This document shows positions 1 to 12,406 of a stretch of 64,000 bases of DNA, one piece after another. Every line of letters starts with the position of its first letter. Positions within the stretch are counted from its first letter, which is position 1. The stretch lies in NCBI GenBank assembly GCA_024195585.1, contig SWBL01000183.1, forward strand, positions 1-64,000. Direction: 5' to 3'. A program made the position numbers and the translations under genes. Under the pieces are notes generated by a model. The model saw only the letters and a list, made by a program, of their open reading frames with translations. It made no database searches and had not been told where the DNA came from. The DNA comes from Aureobasidium sp. EXF-3400 (lineage: Eukaryota > Ascomycota > Dothideomycetes > Dothideales > Saccotheciaceae).

Positions 1-530
1 CTTCTCCGAGAAGGAGCACAGCATGATCATGGAGGACAAGCTTGTCGCCGACACCGAGGACAAGAAGAACGAGCTCGAGGCCTACATCTACGAAATGCGT
101 GCAAAGATCGATGAGGAGTACGCCGAGTTCTCCAGCGAGGAGGAGAAGACCAAGCTGAAGGAGAAGCTTGAGGCTAGCGAGGTAAGCACCGATCACACCA
201 ATAATAATACCAATCCACATACTGATTTGTTACCTTTAGGACTGGCTCTACGATGAGGGTGACGACGCCACCAAGGCCGTCTACCAATCCAAGATTGACG
301 AGATCCGTGCTATCGGTGGCCCCATCGCCCAGCGCTACCTTGATAAGTTCGAGGAGGAGCGTCAAGCCGCCCTCAAGGCCCAGGAGGAGGCCGCCGCAAA
401 GAAGCGCGCCGAGCAAGAAGCCGTTCAGCAGGCCCAGCAAGAGCAGGCCGCCGCCGCAGCCGCAGCAGCCAAGATGGCCGCTCAGCGTGAGGAGCAGGAA
501 AAGAAGGACGCCGAGATGCAAGACGCATAG
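1..530 (+). CDS. Hsp110-family chaperone (Sse1/Hsp88), 3' part only
   Basis: This is the C-terminal end of an Hsp70-superfamily nucleotide-exchange chaperone, which in fungi assists cytosolic Hsp70 and holds unfolded proteins. The gene is cut by the left edge of the window. Two exons are visible, 1-181 and 240-530, joined across a 58-nt GT-AG intron (182-239). The joined frame reads through the [10 protein letters not shown] motif that is typical of the Hsp110 C-terminal helical region. It is followed by a charged, Ala/Gln/Lys-rich tail that ends in DAEMQDA at a TAG. The acidic Hsp110-type extension and the DWLYDEG motif separate it from canonical Hsp70, which ends in EEVD. The start and ATPase domain lie outside the window. 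Confidence 0.85.
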
Positions 531-1000
531 ATTGATGGCGGCACTGGTACCACTTCCTCTCCCTCTACCCCATCCAAGAGACTTATGAAGAGGATCTCGG
601 GGCTTTTTACACGCAACAATACGAAATGAATTGAACAACCAAACAAGACAAGAACACTAGACCCTGCCTGTTACGTTAGTATTGCACCTTCTTTCTGATG
701 TTTTTGCATTTGACGACAATGATTGGTATGGTATGACCTGGAGGAGAGGGCGTGCATGGGTGTTTTTCCTTTTCCCTTGTTATGTTTTTTTTTTCGGTTG
801 CACTACAACAACAACAGTACGAAAACAAATGACTAGTTAGAAGTTAACTTACAGAACCATTAATCCATGAAAGCATGTTCATTATTTGCACTCTCATCCC
901 ATTTCCTTATTACCCACAACCACTACCTCCTCAAAACAGCATAGAGCGATAATAGTACAATGTCTACTAAAAGCACAATCGTCTTCTATATCACAAATGT
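531..1000. other. 3' flank of the Hsp110 gene, no gene seen
   Basis: The first part is presumably 3' UTR of the Hsp110 gene, with T-rich tracts around 780-800. Only short unsupported reading frames are present. Confidence 0.5.
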
Positions 1001-1302
1001 AGCTAGGGAGAGTGACTCTCACTGGATACCATCTCGTCTCTCAAAACTACTGTGCATTCTAATAGCTACCCAGCCCTGCGGTTCAGCATCAGGAGAGACC
1101 ATGAGGGGCTACAGTATCACATTTGTAATCCCCGACAGCAACATGTGGCGATATAGTAGCTATGGAACTGCACAGTAGTGTTGAAGTCAGAGCTCAGTCC
1201 AGTGAGAGCCGTCAACCCAGTAGCTCTCAATGGATACGCCTTGGCTCAACAAAGTACTGTGTATTTTTAGAGATACCTCAACTCAGCACATGGGAAGAGG
1301 GA
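1001..1302. repeat. Degenerate repeat cluster: two direct copies and one inverted copy
   Basis: Three related units of roughly 55-80 bp lie close together. Unit A is 1013-1070 (+), unit B is 1156-1214 (inverted), and unit C is 1221-1302 (+). A and B form an imperfect inverted repeat of about 65-70 bp around an 86-bp loop. The inner 24 nt (1046-1069 against 1156-1179) match at 20 positions. A and C share CTCTCA(A/C)TGGATAC and TACTGTG(C/T)ATT(C/T)T in the same order. Related units occur at 14162, 14421 and 18336. I see no coding potential. A decayed MITE-like or other non-autonomous element is my inference. Alignment was by eye. Confidence 0.5.
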
Positions 1303-1453
1303 GAAGCAAGTACAAGGCATGCAATTTAAAGCTAATCATGTGATTGAAAGCTATCTCCATGCTGGCTCGAGCAATATCTGTTGCTATAACAATGCATGAA
1401 TCTGTCGTGATTGGCAGTCGTTGCCACTGAGTGGCCACTCGCTCACTAACCGC
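1303..1453. other. Short 3' flank between repeat cluster and next gene
   Basis: No gene or recognisable site is seen here. It would include the 3' UTR of the minus-strand gene that ends at 1454. Confidence 0.4.
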
Positions 1454-2683
1454 TTACTCGTCGCTGCACATACCTGTATAGTCGACTGCCTTTGTTCTGC
1501 GCCCTGCTCTAGTCTTGATTGGTAAGCCCTTCTTGATGGCCTCCTTCTTCGCCTCAGCCTTGTCCATAGCCTTGTGCATACTGTCGTGTAGCTTCTTGTA
1601 GTAGTCATCATAGGCCTTCATCTCCTTGTCGCACTTTTCATTGACGGTATACCAGAATGCGCCATGCTTGGTACAATGTCCGCCAACTGCACCTGGCATA
1701 GTAATGATGCCAAAGGCCTCCTCGCGGCTTTTGCCACCTTCCGAACATAGAGACTGGAGCAGTGGCAATAGAATAGAAGGCCAATCATACCAAGCGCGGC
1801 GACCGTACCTGTAGCACTTGATCTCGAGCTTGGCCAGCGACACTGCGGGAGACAGCAGCTGATATGCTTCCCTGACAGAGACTCTGTAGGTTTGAGAGAC
1901 TGAAATAGACACCAGCGACTTGACACGCTCTGGGCCAAGGTACTCCAGGAACCTTTGTAGCATGGTAGAGTCTGGAAACTCAAAGGTGTGACGGCTGAAC
2001 AGATATGGCGACGATTCGACACTGATTTGCTTGTTGACTCTCATCAGACTGGTGCTGTAAGGCTCGGTGTCTTTCGAAATATATCCACTGTTGCCATACC
2101 AGTCGGTGCCGATGACGCCAGTGTGCTTGCCAGAAAGTCGAATAGTACAGCCGGGACGCTCAAGGACTAGGGAGTAGATCATGTTGCGGATCTCGGCAGG
2201 CAGATCGAGGAATGGGAATTTTTCGTTCTCATCAGGCTCAGGTTGCATGACAAGAATATGACGGCCAGCGTAAGGACCTTTGGTCATCAGGACAGGTTCC
2301 AAGGAGAAGGGCTTTTTCGAACTGAGTTTGATGGTTTGAGTGAAATTCTTGTTATTCTTGTCGCGCTGCATTGATTGTCAGAAGAGTGTACTTGTAGACA
2401 TGTTGACTTGAGAGACTCGCGACTGCAGAAGTGCCACCAGGAATTGTGCATTGGATCTTTCGGACCATACGGTCGCTCTTGGTCTTCAAAGTATCCTTGA
2501 AATCTTCGTTGGGTTCAGCATCGATGCTGGAGTCGTCGGCTGGCTCCGGATCTTTCTTGATGGCTTTCTTGACTGGCGTCGCCTTGTTCTTCTACTGCAT
2601 TAGTCCTGCGGATGCGAGAGTGTGATATTGCATACTGTACATACTTTGGGAGCAGCGGCCGAGCTGCGGGTCGAACGAGACAT
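1454..2683 (-). CDS. Hypothetical protein with 2EXR/F-box-like LPAEIRNMIY motif
   Basis: The function is unknown. The large 3' exon (2365-1454) encodes FPFLDLPAEIRNMIYSLVL, the hallmark start of the fungal 2EXR-type domain, which is abundant in Pezizomycotina and has no settled biochemical role. A Lys-rich, probably nuclear-type tail follows. A plausible model uses the ATG at 2683 and exons 2683-2645, 2591-2424 and 2365-1454, giving 372 residues. The N-terminal part is Lys/Asp-rich and disordered (ATPVKKAIKKDPEP). The second intron has a weak donor (GTCGCG), so that junction and the attachment of the first two exons are uncertain. The 3' exon itself is well supported. Confidence 0.6.
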
Positions 2684-3458
2684 GATGTCTGGAGATGATT
2701 GGAGTCAGGAAATTGTGCGATGTTGGAAGTGCGAAGAAGGAGAGCGAAGCAGGCATGGATGGTGTCTGAAAGTCGCGTTCATCAAAAAGTCGAAAAGGGT
2801 AGGTATTGCAGCCTAGAAGTTGAACGCGCCTTCCTCCTGACTGAAAGTGAGAGTGACGCTCTGAACTTTTTCAAGTTGCTTCAAGTAAGTCTCATTACAC
2901 ATGTCATTACCCTCACTTTCTCACTCACTTCCCCAATGGTATAGAGCGACTTGTGAACTATGAAATGACACAAATGCTTCGCAATCAGAGATACAACCAA
3001 GGAGAGCCTATTGATCGGCGCCTCTCATTGGGTACATCCCATAGCCACCTATCAGGTACCTCAGCATACGAGAAGGGAAGGTGGAGCTGATATTATGACT
3101 CAGCAGAACACACCTCTCTCTCTCTCTCTCGATCAATCGATAGCTGTGGAATAAGCGCATCTGCGTTCGCGCTGCTTGCTGTCTTCGGTCTCACTAGAAC
3201 TTGGATCGTCGTCGTTGGTGGCGTAGTGACTTCTTCAATTGAAGATTTGCCAGATATGTAGAAAGTAGTCGAGATATTCCTGGTCGGAAAATGACCTGGC
3301 ATGCAAAATTTCCTGATGATATACAAGTCTACTTTTGGATCTTCTCTAAGTGCCTGTCATCAAGCAAGGTGTATCACTACAGGACGGCGCCAATCACTCC
3401 GCAACGCCTGTATACATATCCTACAAGTCCCAAAGCTGATCAGACAACATTCCCACAT
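2684..3458. other. Intergenic, no gene seen
   Basis: This stretch holds the upstream flank of the 2EXR gene and the 3' flank of SEC7. A short CT dinucleotide run lies at about 3113-3130. The open frames on both strands are short and resemble nothing I recognise. Confidence 0.45.
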
Positions 3459-6400
3459 CTAATGACTTCCTCTGCTCGAACGACGCCCACTGAACATCGA
3501 CGGTCTAGTGGGGCTAGTCAATCCCGATATCGTCTTGCCAGTATGAGCAAAAGTCTTCACACCAAACTTGATCTCGGTAACGCGAGCCCAAAGTCCTTGC
3601 ACTGCTCGCTGAAGCTCGTGACCCATATCACGATTCATGAGGCCAACGGCAAGCGGTGTGAAAGTGGTGGCGTGACGTTCAAAGTCATCGGCGTGGAACG
3701 CTGTGTATCCTTCAAGCACATCAACCACAACAGGTCGCCACGTCATGATGTTGCGTTGTTGTGTATCCTCATCAAGCTCAATATAAGAGCTTACAATGTC
3801 GGCGCAGAGAGGGATGAGTGCCTGCTCCGTCTCGGTGCGTGATGCTTTCCGCTCTTCGCCTTCATCTGAGAACATACGCAGAAGAATACTAACGTAAACG
3901 GATGCTGATCCAGACTCCTGCTTGAGCAGATTTGGGGGCTGACGCATGAAACCTTCTCTGAATAACTTTGTACGCAACTCGCGATCCTCGTTGAAGCGTT
4001 TGGCGAAGTGGTAAGACTTCTTGAGCAGTGCCATCAAGCGCAGCAACAGATGAGATGGAATGGCAGCGTACACAGAGTCGTTGGAGAACAACTCGCTGAC
4101 CGTGTCAATCATCAGCAGTTGTAAGACACACTTGGTGATGATCTGATTGAAGAAACGGCGGCGTGCTGCAGTGACAACAACCGGCGCATTGGGTGTTTGC
4201 GATGTGTTATTGAAAGACTCGAGCTCGTTACCATCGCCGATCTGTGCTTGCTTTGAAGGAGACAAACTTCGGTCGGATTGCATAGTAGCCGTGGTGTTGC
4301 CCCGGGGACGTCTGGGCGATCCCTCACTTGGAGTGTGCTCTTCACCGTTCATGCTCAAAGGATTCTCTGATGGTATAGATGCTGGATCTGCAGAAGGAGT
4401 CTCGGTCATCGAAAGGCCGTCCATCGGTGCTGGAGCAGCCTTGGAGCCGTTTGAGGCACTGGAGTCTTTCCTGTATGAGGAAGAAGTTGCTGCAGAGAAG
4501 AGAGCTGTCGCTTCGGTTCGTGCGAACAAGTCGACGAAAGCGCCAACAACTTTTTCCCAATGTTCAGGAGTGAACTTGTGGACGTTTTGAAGAATAAGTT
4601 GTTGCAAGCAGTTGCTGCCGATCCGGGCCAGAGTGTCGTTCTCTTGACAGATGCAAAGTGCCAAAAGGTCCAGGAATCTATCAAGCATGTACTCGAGAGA
4701 ATCGAAGAAATGTGTGAAAAGACTGATCATGTTGCGGAGCGCTTGTATCATGGTTGTCGATAGCCATACCGAAAGCTCTTCGTGGTTGAGAGCTTTTGAC
4801 ATCTCTGACTTTGATTTTAGAACCATGAAGATAGGGTACAGCAGCTGGCGCCATAGAGTGTCCCAGAATTCGCGAGGGAAGTCACCACCATATCTTGTCA
4901 ATGTCTCGAACAAGTAATTGAGCGCCCTAGACTGTTAGCGTCCGCGGACTAGCCGTAAAGACGAAGCGAACATACCTGGATCGGACTTCGAGATCATCGC
5001 CAGTCATCAACACATCATGGAAGGCAAACAGAACAGGGAACCAGAATTGCTCTTCTTGAGTCTGTCTGGTAGGTTGTTTAGGCATACCCTCTGCTGTAGG
5101 AGCATCTTTGACCGTGCTGGCTTTAACACTGAGTGGACACTCAGGTGTACGAAGCATCTTTGAAACGGAAGACTTGAGCATCTCAATGGCTTGCAGAGAC
5201 TTTTTCTGGAACTTGTGGTTCTTGGAGAACTCGGTCAAGCAGACGATAAGGTCAGCAAATGCACCCTGGGTAATAACCACAGCGAAGCGGTCGTTGTAGA
5301 CCTGCGTGACATTGTCGTAGGCGAGATTCACAATCGATTCTGGAAACCGTTAGAAAAAGCAGTTGCGCTGAACGCTAAACACATACCATAAGGCTCACGA
5401 GCCGCGACAGTGAAAACACCGAACATAGTCTTCCATCCTGAGCGAATGTTGTCTCCTCTAGCTTGGATCATCTGAATCAGACAGCGCAAGACCATGTCTT
5501 TGACAGGGACTTGCGTAGCGTTGCTCAGAATGTGTTCGAACGGCTTCAAGAAATCTTTCTGGAATTTGAAACCAGGCAGTTCTTCAATCTCCATGAAACG
5601 CATTGACAGTTGTCTCAGTGAGTTGAGAGCAAAGTAAACAACGTTCGTGTTATTGTGGCAGCCGACTTGGATGAAGTGTTCACCTAGCACTTGCCAAATG
5701 CTCGTCCACTCGAAACGAACACGGGTCATGTTGTAGCCACTGATCTCAACGAGCTTCTGCAGACTGTAAGTTCTGGGAGATTCGCTATTGCCAGACGACT
5801 GGATCTCCTGCCAGCTGACTTGTGTAAGGGCCGTGACAAAGTGAACAATGGCATCCCCAGACAAATTGGCGGTGTTAGTAAAGATACGATCAACGCTGCG
5901 AACCATATCGGCAGATCTACTCTCCTCGGCAATATCTGGTTGATAGACTATGCCACTGACAGAGTTTCTGTTGCGGTGACGAGGAGGAACACCAAGAGAT
6001 TTGCGGTTAGGTGTGCTCATAGAAGAGTGTGTTCTCAACATATCGGGAATGTCGCCTTCGCTCACACCAGTGGAGATGAGCTGGAATCTGTCGAGTTGAC
6101 TTATGCACGTAAGGATTTCTCGCCATGATTCCTTAAGTAGGTTACCTTCGTTTTGTGCAACATCGAGAACGGCTTTAAGAGCCTCGATGTTCTTGGCCTT
6201 CATCTCCCCAATGTTGTAAAGGTTTGTAAAGCGAGCGAGGGAAGCGATGAAAGCCTGTCGGGGATCCGTGAGGTCGAACAAACAGCAAATCCGAATAGCC
6301 AACTTTTGGCCTTCCATACAGAGCTTGATCCTCTCAATGTTGTTTGTCTCTTGAGTTCCGCCGGAAAGTGCGGTCAGGAAAGACATCCAGGTCACTTCAA

Positions 6401-9400
6401 ACATTGGGCCGACATGTTTGAACGAGGATGCAGGAATGAATCTGACCAAAGATGACTTGGCAGCTCCACGACGCTGAGCTTTCATGAGATTTTTGAAAAG
6501 TTGTTCCGTCTTAGTAGCCATTTGATCCGAGGCTTGAGCATACGCCTCTCTTTGCAGATCACGACCAAAGTTGGCAACCGCTTGACCGATGTTTGCAGCT
6601 AAACTACCGGCGGTGCCCTGCGGCAACATGCCTAGTTTGGCAGCGTTCTCCCGCTCAGTATCTAAGACAATTTCATTTTGGGCGATTTCCTCGAAGATAG
6701 ACTTGAGGTAGTCATCCGGCAGACTCTGGCCATCGTTGATGCCACGATTGTTTTTGATAAAATCTTCAGGAGTCATGCGAACCTTGACTTGTGCACTGTG
6801 CTGATCAGTGTTGAGCATAACGACTGAATATGCTAGCACATAGGCAGTATCGGCATTCGCAAACGCATTAGGGTTGCCTCCAGTGTATCTTTCGGCGAAT
6901 TTCAACATCAAACGATCAATCTTCTGCGCCTCTCCTGGAAGACGGAAACTTTGCAGGAAGTTTCGAAGAGCATCGACAAATCGTGTCTTCGTGAAATTCA
7001 TACTATCCACGAAAGCATGCATGATGGCAATGTTCTCTGGTTCACCTTCTCCAAGGAATTCACCCAGAGCTTTCTTGTCTAATCTGTCATTGGTGATGAG
7101 GAATCGAGCGATATCTTGAGGTGAATCCGAGGGAATGAAGCCACCAGCGACCAGAACCTTGATACCCTTCTTAGGTTTAAAGTTGAACTGTTTGATGGCA
7201 TTGTTAAGCGCAGTCTTGTGTTGTTTGACTCGCTCAAGCTCGGCAGGGTCATCCTCAGCAAGGGGAGTACCAGCCACTGCATTCGCAGAAGTCTCCACGC
7301 TCGGCACGACAGGCGATTGAGCGACACCATTTTCACGAGCGTCGATCGAATCTCTGAAGTCTTCGATTGAATTGCGCGATTCAGGGTTTGAGAGTGATGC
7401 AGCAACATCGTTGAGTCCTTGCTGAGACCAGTTGACCATAGAACGCAGCGTCTCTACTAGACACTCAAGAGAATGCTGCTTCATGACGTATTCTGCAGGT
7501 ATGTCTTGGTTAACATCTGGAACACTAGCGATGGTGGAGGTGGATAAAGATGGAGGCAGAGTGCTTTGGGCCAACCACTCTGACATAGCGTTGCCATGCT
7601 TTGATTGCTGCTCAATGTATAGCAATTCCTGCTGCGCCGTGACCTGCACAGGCGAACTGGCAATCCTGGAAAGGTGTTCGATGATACGTTGGTAAAAGTT
7701 GTCAAGTGCTGCTCGGTCGCAATCATAGTTGAGATAGAGTTCAACCAGTGCCCTCGGATCTGAAGCCAGTCTGGTCAAGACTGTGATGATGCATTGTTTC
7801 TGGAATGCAGGCGCCGTCCTCTTGTCCAAGATCGCGAGATAGATCTCCTTGAGGAAAACCTCGATTTCCCTTTTAAGCGTAACACGTAAGTAGCGGATCA
7901 TAAGCCAAAAGATTTCGCAACTGATTTCGAACACTTTGTTCACAGAGCTAGCTCCATTGCGACTCAAACTAAGGCAGATATATTGTTTAATTGCCTGTGT
8001 GAAGCTCGTTGGATCGTTATTGGAGCTACTGCGAATAGTCGCAAATGGTGAAGTGAAGACGGCATGGTGATTGAAGATGGTAGTCTGAATGATGTGGAGG
8101 GATAGCAGCTTGGAACGCATGCCCTGAGATCTCAAATCAACAGTCTCCTCGACACGAAGCGTTTTTGTACTGAGCTTGCACATTGCACGGAATACTAGGA
8201 AGGCGTCTTTGATGAAAATTTCGTCTTCCTCGTCTTCCTCAGTAATGTCAGAGCCATCTGGCTGTACAGTGATGGCGGGAACGCCATCGTTGCCAGAAGC
8301 GGTCCGAGCAGGCATTCGTGAGTTCTTTAGGCGAGTGACCATAGTAGGAGCATTGTCACCTATCCGAGCATCATCGAAACTCTTCTTAGTCTCGAATGTC
8401 TGCAAAGTCATTCTGGTCGTGTCAATATCTTCTTCTTCCTCCTCTTCTTGCAAGTCAGTGGAAGCCCGTGGTAACCCATCCTCTGCACCAGCTGAGGGCG
8501 ACTCAACGGCCTCAGCGGCATCGTTGGCATGGGGGGACTTGGAGGATTCAGCCCTAGCAGCACGTCCAGCAATCCGTGCTTTTACCCTCTCAAAGACTGT
8601 TCCAACCATTTGTGTCAAGGTGCCTTGAGCGATTTGTTGGTTGGAACTATTCTTGGACAGCAGAAAGATGTTGTATGTTTGACGAACACTCTTAAGCAGG
8701 CCTGCACCATGGACGACGATCTTGTCGTTGAGAATGGCAGCCAACAAAGATTTGAGGATTTGCATTTGCACCTCGGCAGGGGTGGTCTCGCCTTGGAAGC
8801 AGTCGCATATGGTGTCGATGGCACGCTCAATGAGTGGCAGAGGTTGCTGGTTCTCATGGTTCGGGTCTGTAGGAACAGAAAAGTAGGAGTAACTGATGAG
8901 TTTGCCGATACAGTCCAGAGCGGTGGTAACAATGGCGACGGTATTTGCTCGGCTAGCCAATTGCAGGGGCGCGAACAGAATCTCAGGGTCTGTCTGGGTG
9001 GGATCTCCGTGGCTCTTGATTGTTGACAATGCACGCTGGGTAGCGTCTGCCAGAGGCTTCTCCTTACGAGCATCCTTGGAGGCGGCGATTTTTTCCAAAG
9101 CACTCACGACAAAGACCATGGATGAACGAGTTGTCGAGCGGGAGGTGGCAGTAGTGGACTGCGAGTCGGTACGTTGGCGAGTAGGCTGGATGAGACGGGG
9201 ATCGACGGCAGAATGGGGAGCATCTTCGGATTGTGGTGTTGAAGTAGATTCTGGCAGGGGGGTGGTGATAGTAGGTACAATGGGTTGCTCTGGATGCTCT
9301 GACGGGAACGAAGGTTGAGTTGTAGGCAGGGCATCCGGATGCGATGTGTCAATGTCTGCATCATCTTGTTGCTGCATGGGATCCGAGGGTTCGTATGAGA

Positions 9401-9551
9401 GAGTAGGGGGAGTATCTGCTGTGTCTAGGGGAATATCGTGCAGTTCCTGGCTAGAGTCCATGTCGGGTTGCGGCGGGCCGTCTGGTTGCTGCTTGTCGTG
9501 AGCGACATCAGGCCCCATGTTTTGAGGAGCAGGAGCCTCAGTATCTGCCAT
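3459..9551 (-). CDS. SEC7: Sec7, Arf guanine-nucleotide exchange factor
   Basis: This large exchange factor activates Arf GTPases at the trans-Golgi. Exons are 9551-5387, 5339-4976 and 4926-3459, with introns of 47 and 49 nt, giving 1998 residues, close to yeast Sec7. After a disordered acidic/Pro-rich N-terminus come the DCB region, the HUS segment (around residue 550, ISCEIFWLMIRYLR), and the catalytic Sec7 domain at roughly 775-975. The Sec7 domain contains FLGEGEPENIAIMHAFVD with the glutamate-finger region, FRLPGEAQKIDRLMLKFA, and AYVLAYSVVMLNTDQHS. The long C-terminal HDS repeats follow and span the two spliced junctions (REPY-ESIVNLAYDN and RSR-ALNYLFETL). All parts are present, so the gene looks intact. 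Confidence 0.95.
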
Positions 9552-10360
9552 GCCTGCTTTTTCAGATGGGTATGCAGCAATGCGACATGTGACTGGCTAC
9601 TTGACTCGAGACGTATAGTGGTTAGGTGCTGCAACGCAACTTGTAGGACCGACTGGACTGGACAGCTCTCAATGTACAGTAACACAACTATGGGGGAGAG
9701 TAACTACAACGCTCGGCCCGTCGCCAGATGGCGCCAAGCCAATGCACTATGAATAGGCCACTTTCTCGAGAACTAACAAATCGTTTGTCCGATGGTACTC
9801 GAGCCCTGCAGTTTGAAGTGCGAGCTACCAGCGCCTCAGATGCTCTGTACCATCGAGTATGCCAACATGCGAGATGGCGTGTTTGTTGAGCTGCTGCAGG
9901 TCTACGCGCCGCCCGGGATGGGCATGCCCAATCTTATCATGGCGTCCGCCGGCTGGACTCTACTCCCGGAGGCACAATCTCAGTCTTTGAACTGCTTGTT
10001 GGACCACAGCCACTCTTCCTGAAGGTGGCAGCGAGATTTTACCCCAAACTGGAGAGCTTGCAGTCTAGTATGTGAAACATTTAGTGGTACGGGTGCATAC
10101 ACAGTAGACGACATCTGATGTTCGGTGTCGGGTAGGATAGAATCGGGACGGATATGTGACCCTTACGGGATCGGCTTGCCAAGCTTGAATTTTGTCCGAC
10201 GAGTCGGCCGGCCTTGCAATTGTTGAGCTTCAGAAACACCACCTCCTCGCTCCTCTTACATCTCGACGTTCGTTGTGCTCGGTGGCAGAGATTCCTGGTC
10301 CTCCAATATCTCTCCTTCCTCTCCTCCTCCCAATATCCCTCCACCCACACACCGCTCACA
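9552..10360. promoter_or_regulatory. Divergent upstream region of SEC7 and PDH E2
   Basis: This 809-bp interval separates the SEC7 start (minus) and the E2 start (plus), so it should hold both promoters. The last 120 bp before the E2 ATG are strongly pyrimidine-rich, as is common in fungal core promoters and 5' UTRs. I identified no specific factor sites. The reading frames here (for example 9792-10022) show no family resemblance. Confidence 0.45.
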
Positions 10361-11928
10361 ATGTCGGCCGCAGCTCTGCTTGCCCGCGCATCGGGAAGAT
10401 TGTGTCTGCAGTCGCTGAGGGCCAGAGAGTCTGTCGCAACTCCCGCCCTCTTCGGTGCCCTTAGCAGATACTATGCCTCCAAGTGTATGCATGCATCTCT
10501 CTCTCTTCTGCTGCAATCACAATCGCTGACCACTCGTCAATCCAGCTTTCCCCCCTCACACCGTCATCAGCATGCCCGCCCTGTCACCCACCATGACCGC
10601 CGGAAACATTGGTACTTGGCAGAAGAAGGCCGGTGATGCTCTGGCTCCCGGTGATGTCTTGGTCGAGATCGAGACCGACAAGGCCCAGATGGATTTCGAG
10701 TTCCAAGAGGAGGGTGTTTTGGTGAAGGTCCTCAAGGACTCAGGCGCAAAGGATGTCGCTGTCGGAAACGTAAGACCACAACACCTTCATGCAGCCCTCG
10801 CAACACCCTTTACTGACTTTGTCGCAGCCCATCGCTGTCATGGCCGAGGAGGGTACCGATGTCTCAGCCTTCGAGTCCTTCACCATCGAGGATGCTGGTG
10901 GTCAGAAGGAGGCCAAGGAGGGCAGTGGACAGGAGGCCGCCAACGCTTCCGAGCCCCCATCCAACTCTTCCAACACTGCTCCCGCCCCCGCCCAGTCATC
11001 TTCCGCCCCCGAGGCGCAGGAGTCCGAGTCCACTGGTGAGCGCCTCCAGACCGCTCTCGAGCGCCAGCCTAAGCTCAGCCCCGCTGCCCAGAAGCTCGCT
11101 CTCGAGAAGGGTGTTGCAATCAGCCAGGTCAAGGGCTCTGGCCCCGGTGGTCGCATCACCAAGGAGGACATTGAGAAGTTCAAGTCCGCTGCCACCGCCT
11201 CGGCCGCTCCTGCTGGTGTTGCTAGCTACGAGGATGTCCCTGCCTCGTCCATGCGCAAGACTATTGCCGCTCGCTTGACCCAGTCCATGAACGAGAACCC
11301 CCACTACTTTGTTGCCTCGTCCATCTCAGTCAGCAAGCTCATGAAGCTCCGCCAGGCCCTGAACTCGGCTGCCGACGCCAAGTACAAGCTTTCCGTCAAC
11401 GACTTCCTCGTCAAGGCTCTCGCCGCTGCTGCCCGCAAGGTCCCCGCTGCCAACTCCAGCTGGCGCGAGGAGAACGGCAACGTCTTCATCCGTCAAAACA
11501 ACACTGTTGACGTTTCAGTCGCTGTCGCTACCCCAGTTGGTCTCATGACCCCCATTGTCAAGAACGTCAACGGTACCGGTCTCGAGTCCATCTCCAGCCA
11601 GATCAAGGAGCTCGGCAAGCGTGCCCGTGACGGTAAGCTCAAGCCCGAGGAGTACCAGGGCGGCACCATCACCATCTCCAACATGGGCATGAACGCTGCC
11701 ATTGACAGATTCACCGCTGTCATCAACCCTCCCCAGGCCTGCATCATCGCTGTCGGCGCTGTCAAGAAGGTTGCCATTCCCTCTGAGAACGAGGACGGCA
11801 TTGAGTGGGACGAGCAGATCGTCATTACCGGTTCGTTCGACCACAAGGTCGTTGACGGTGCCGTTGGTGGTGAGTTCATGAAGGAGCTCAAGGCCGCCAT
11901 CGAGAACCCTCTCAGCTTGATGCTGTAA
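10361..11928 (+). CDS. LAT1: Pyruvate dehydrogenase E2, dihydrolipoamide acetyltransferase
   Basis: This is the core acetyltransferase of the mitochondrial pyruvate dehydrogenase complex, transferring acetyl from lipoyl-lysine to CoA. Exons are 10361-10484, 10546-10769 and 10828-11928, giving 482 residues. An Arg/Ser/Ala-rich presequence (LLARASGRL) suits mitochondrial import. A lipoyl domain follows with the modified lysine in ETDKAQMDF, then an Ala/Pro/Ser linker, and a peripheral-subunit-binding domain ([12 protein letters not shown] ... [12 protein letters not shown]). The catalytic domain ends with the active-site HxxxDG motif as DHKVVDG. The second exon junction lies within the lipoyl domain. 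One lipoyl domain is present, as in other fungal E2 proteins. Confidence 0.95.
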
Positions 11929-12406
11929 AAGCATTCATGAAGAGAATTCTGCATTTGTAATCTAGTAGTCATACGGGGATACCATTTTCATTTTCCCAGG
12001 AAGAAAGTTCACGGCGCAATGATTGGTTCTTATTCGCAAAATTTATCTTCTTTATCACTCCACCAAATATTGAGCTTCATACTTCTTATCAGGCCTGGTT
12101 CAACAAGAATCGAACAACCACCGATAAATACCTGTCTTTTGAAAACTTGTGGCTGTATGAATCGGAGGATTTACTGACCGCTACAGATGATTTCCTGACG
12201 TCTTCATCGACGAATCAGAAGTATGGTGATACAGATGTATCAAAGCCTGAACCGGGCCTGAACCGGTCGATACATTACCTTTGCCTATATGACCACAGCT
12301 CTGCACCGTCCATGAGCACAATGTTTACTCACCAGTCACAGATTGCAATTGTCGTCGCTCACCAAGGGGGAAACACCGCTTGACGTCGTAGAATATCAGT
12401 ATCGCC
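11929..12406. other. Intergenic between E2 and the transporter
   Basis: The left half is presumably 3' UTR of the E2 gene and the right half the upstream region of the transporter. No other gene or clear site is seen. Confidence 0.45.

Noticed and set aside
253..588. 111-codon Arg/Pro/Ser-rich ORF overlapping the Hsp110 3' end
   Set aside because: It is a frame-shifted shadow of the Ala/Gln/Lys-rich Hsp110 tail.
960..1178. 72-codon plus-strand ORF
   Set aside because: It runs through the repeat cluster and has no family resemblance.
3113..3130. CT dinucleotide run
   Set aside because: A short simple repeat typical of fungal intergenic DNA; no sign of function.
9792..10022. 76-codon ORF upstream of the E2 gene
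   Set aside because: No resemblance to a known family and it lies in the shared promoter interval.
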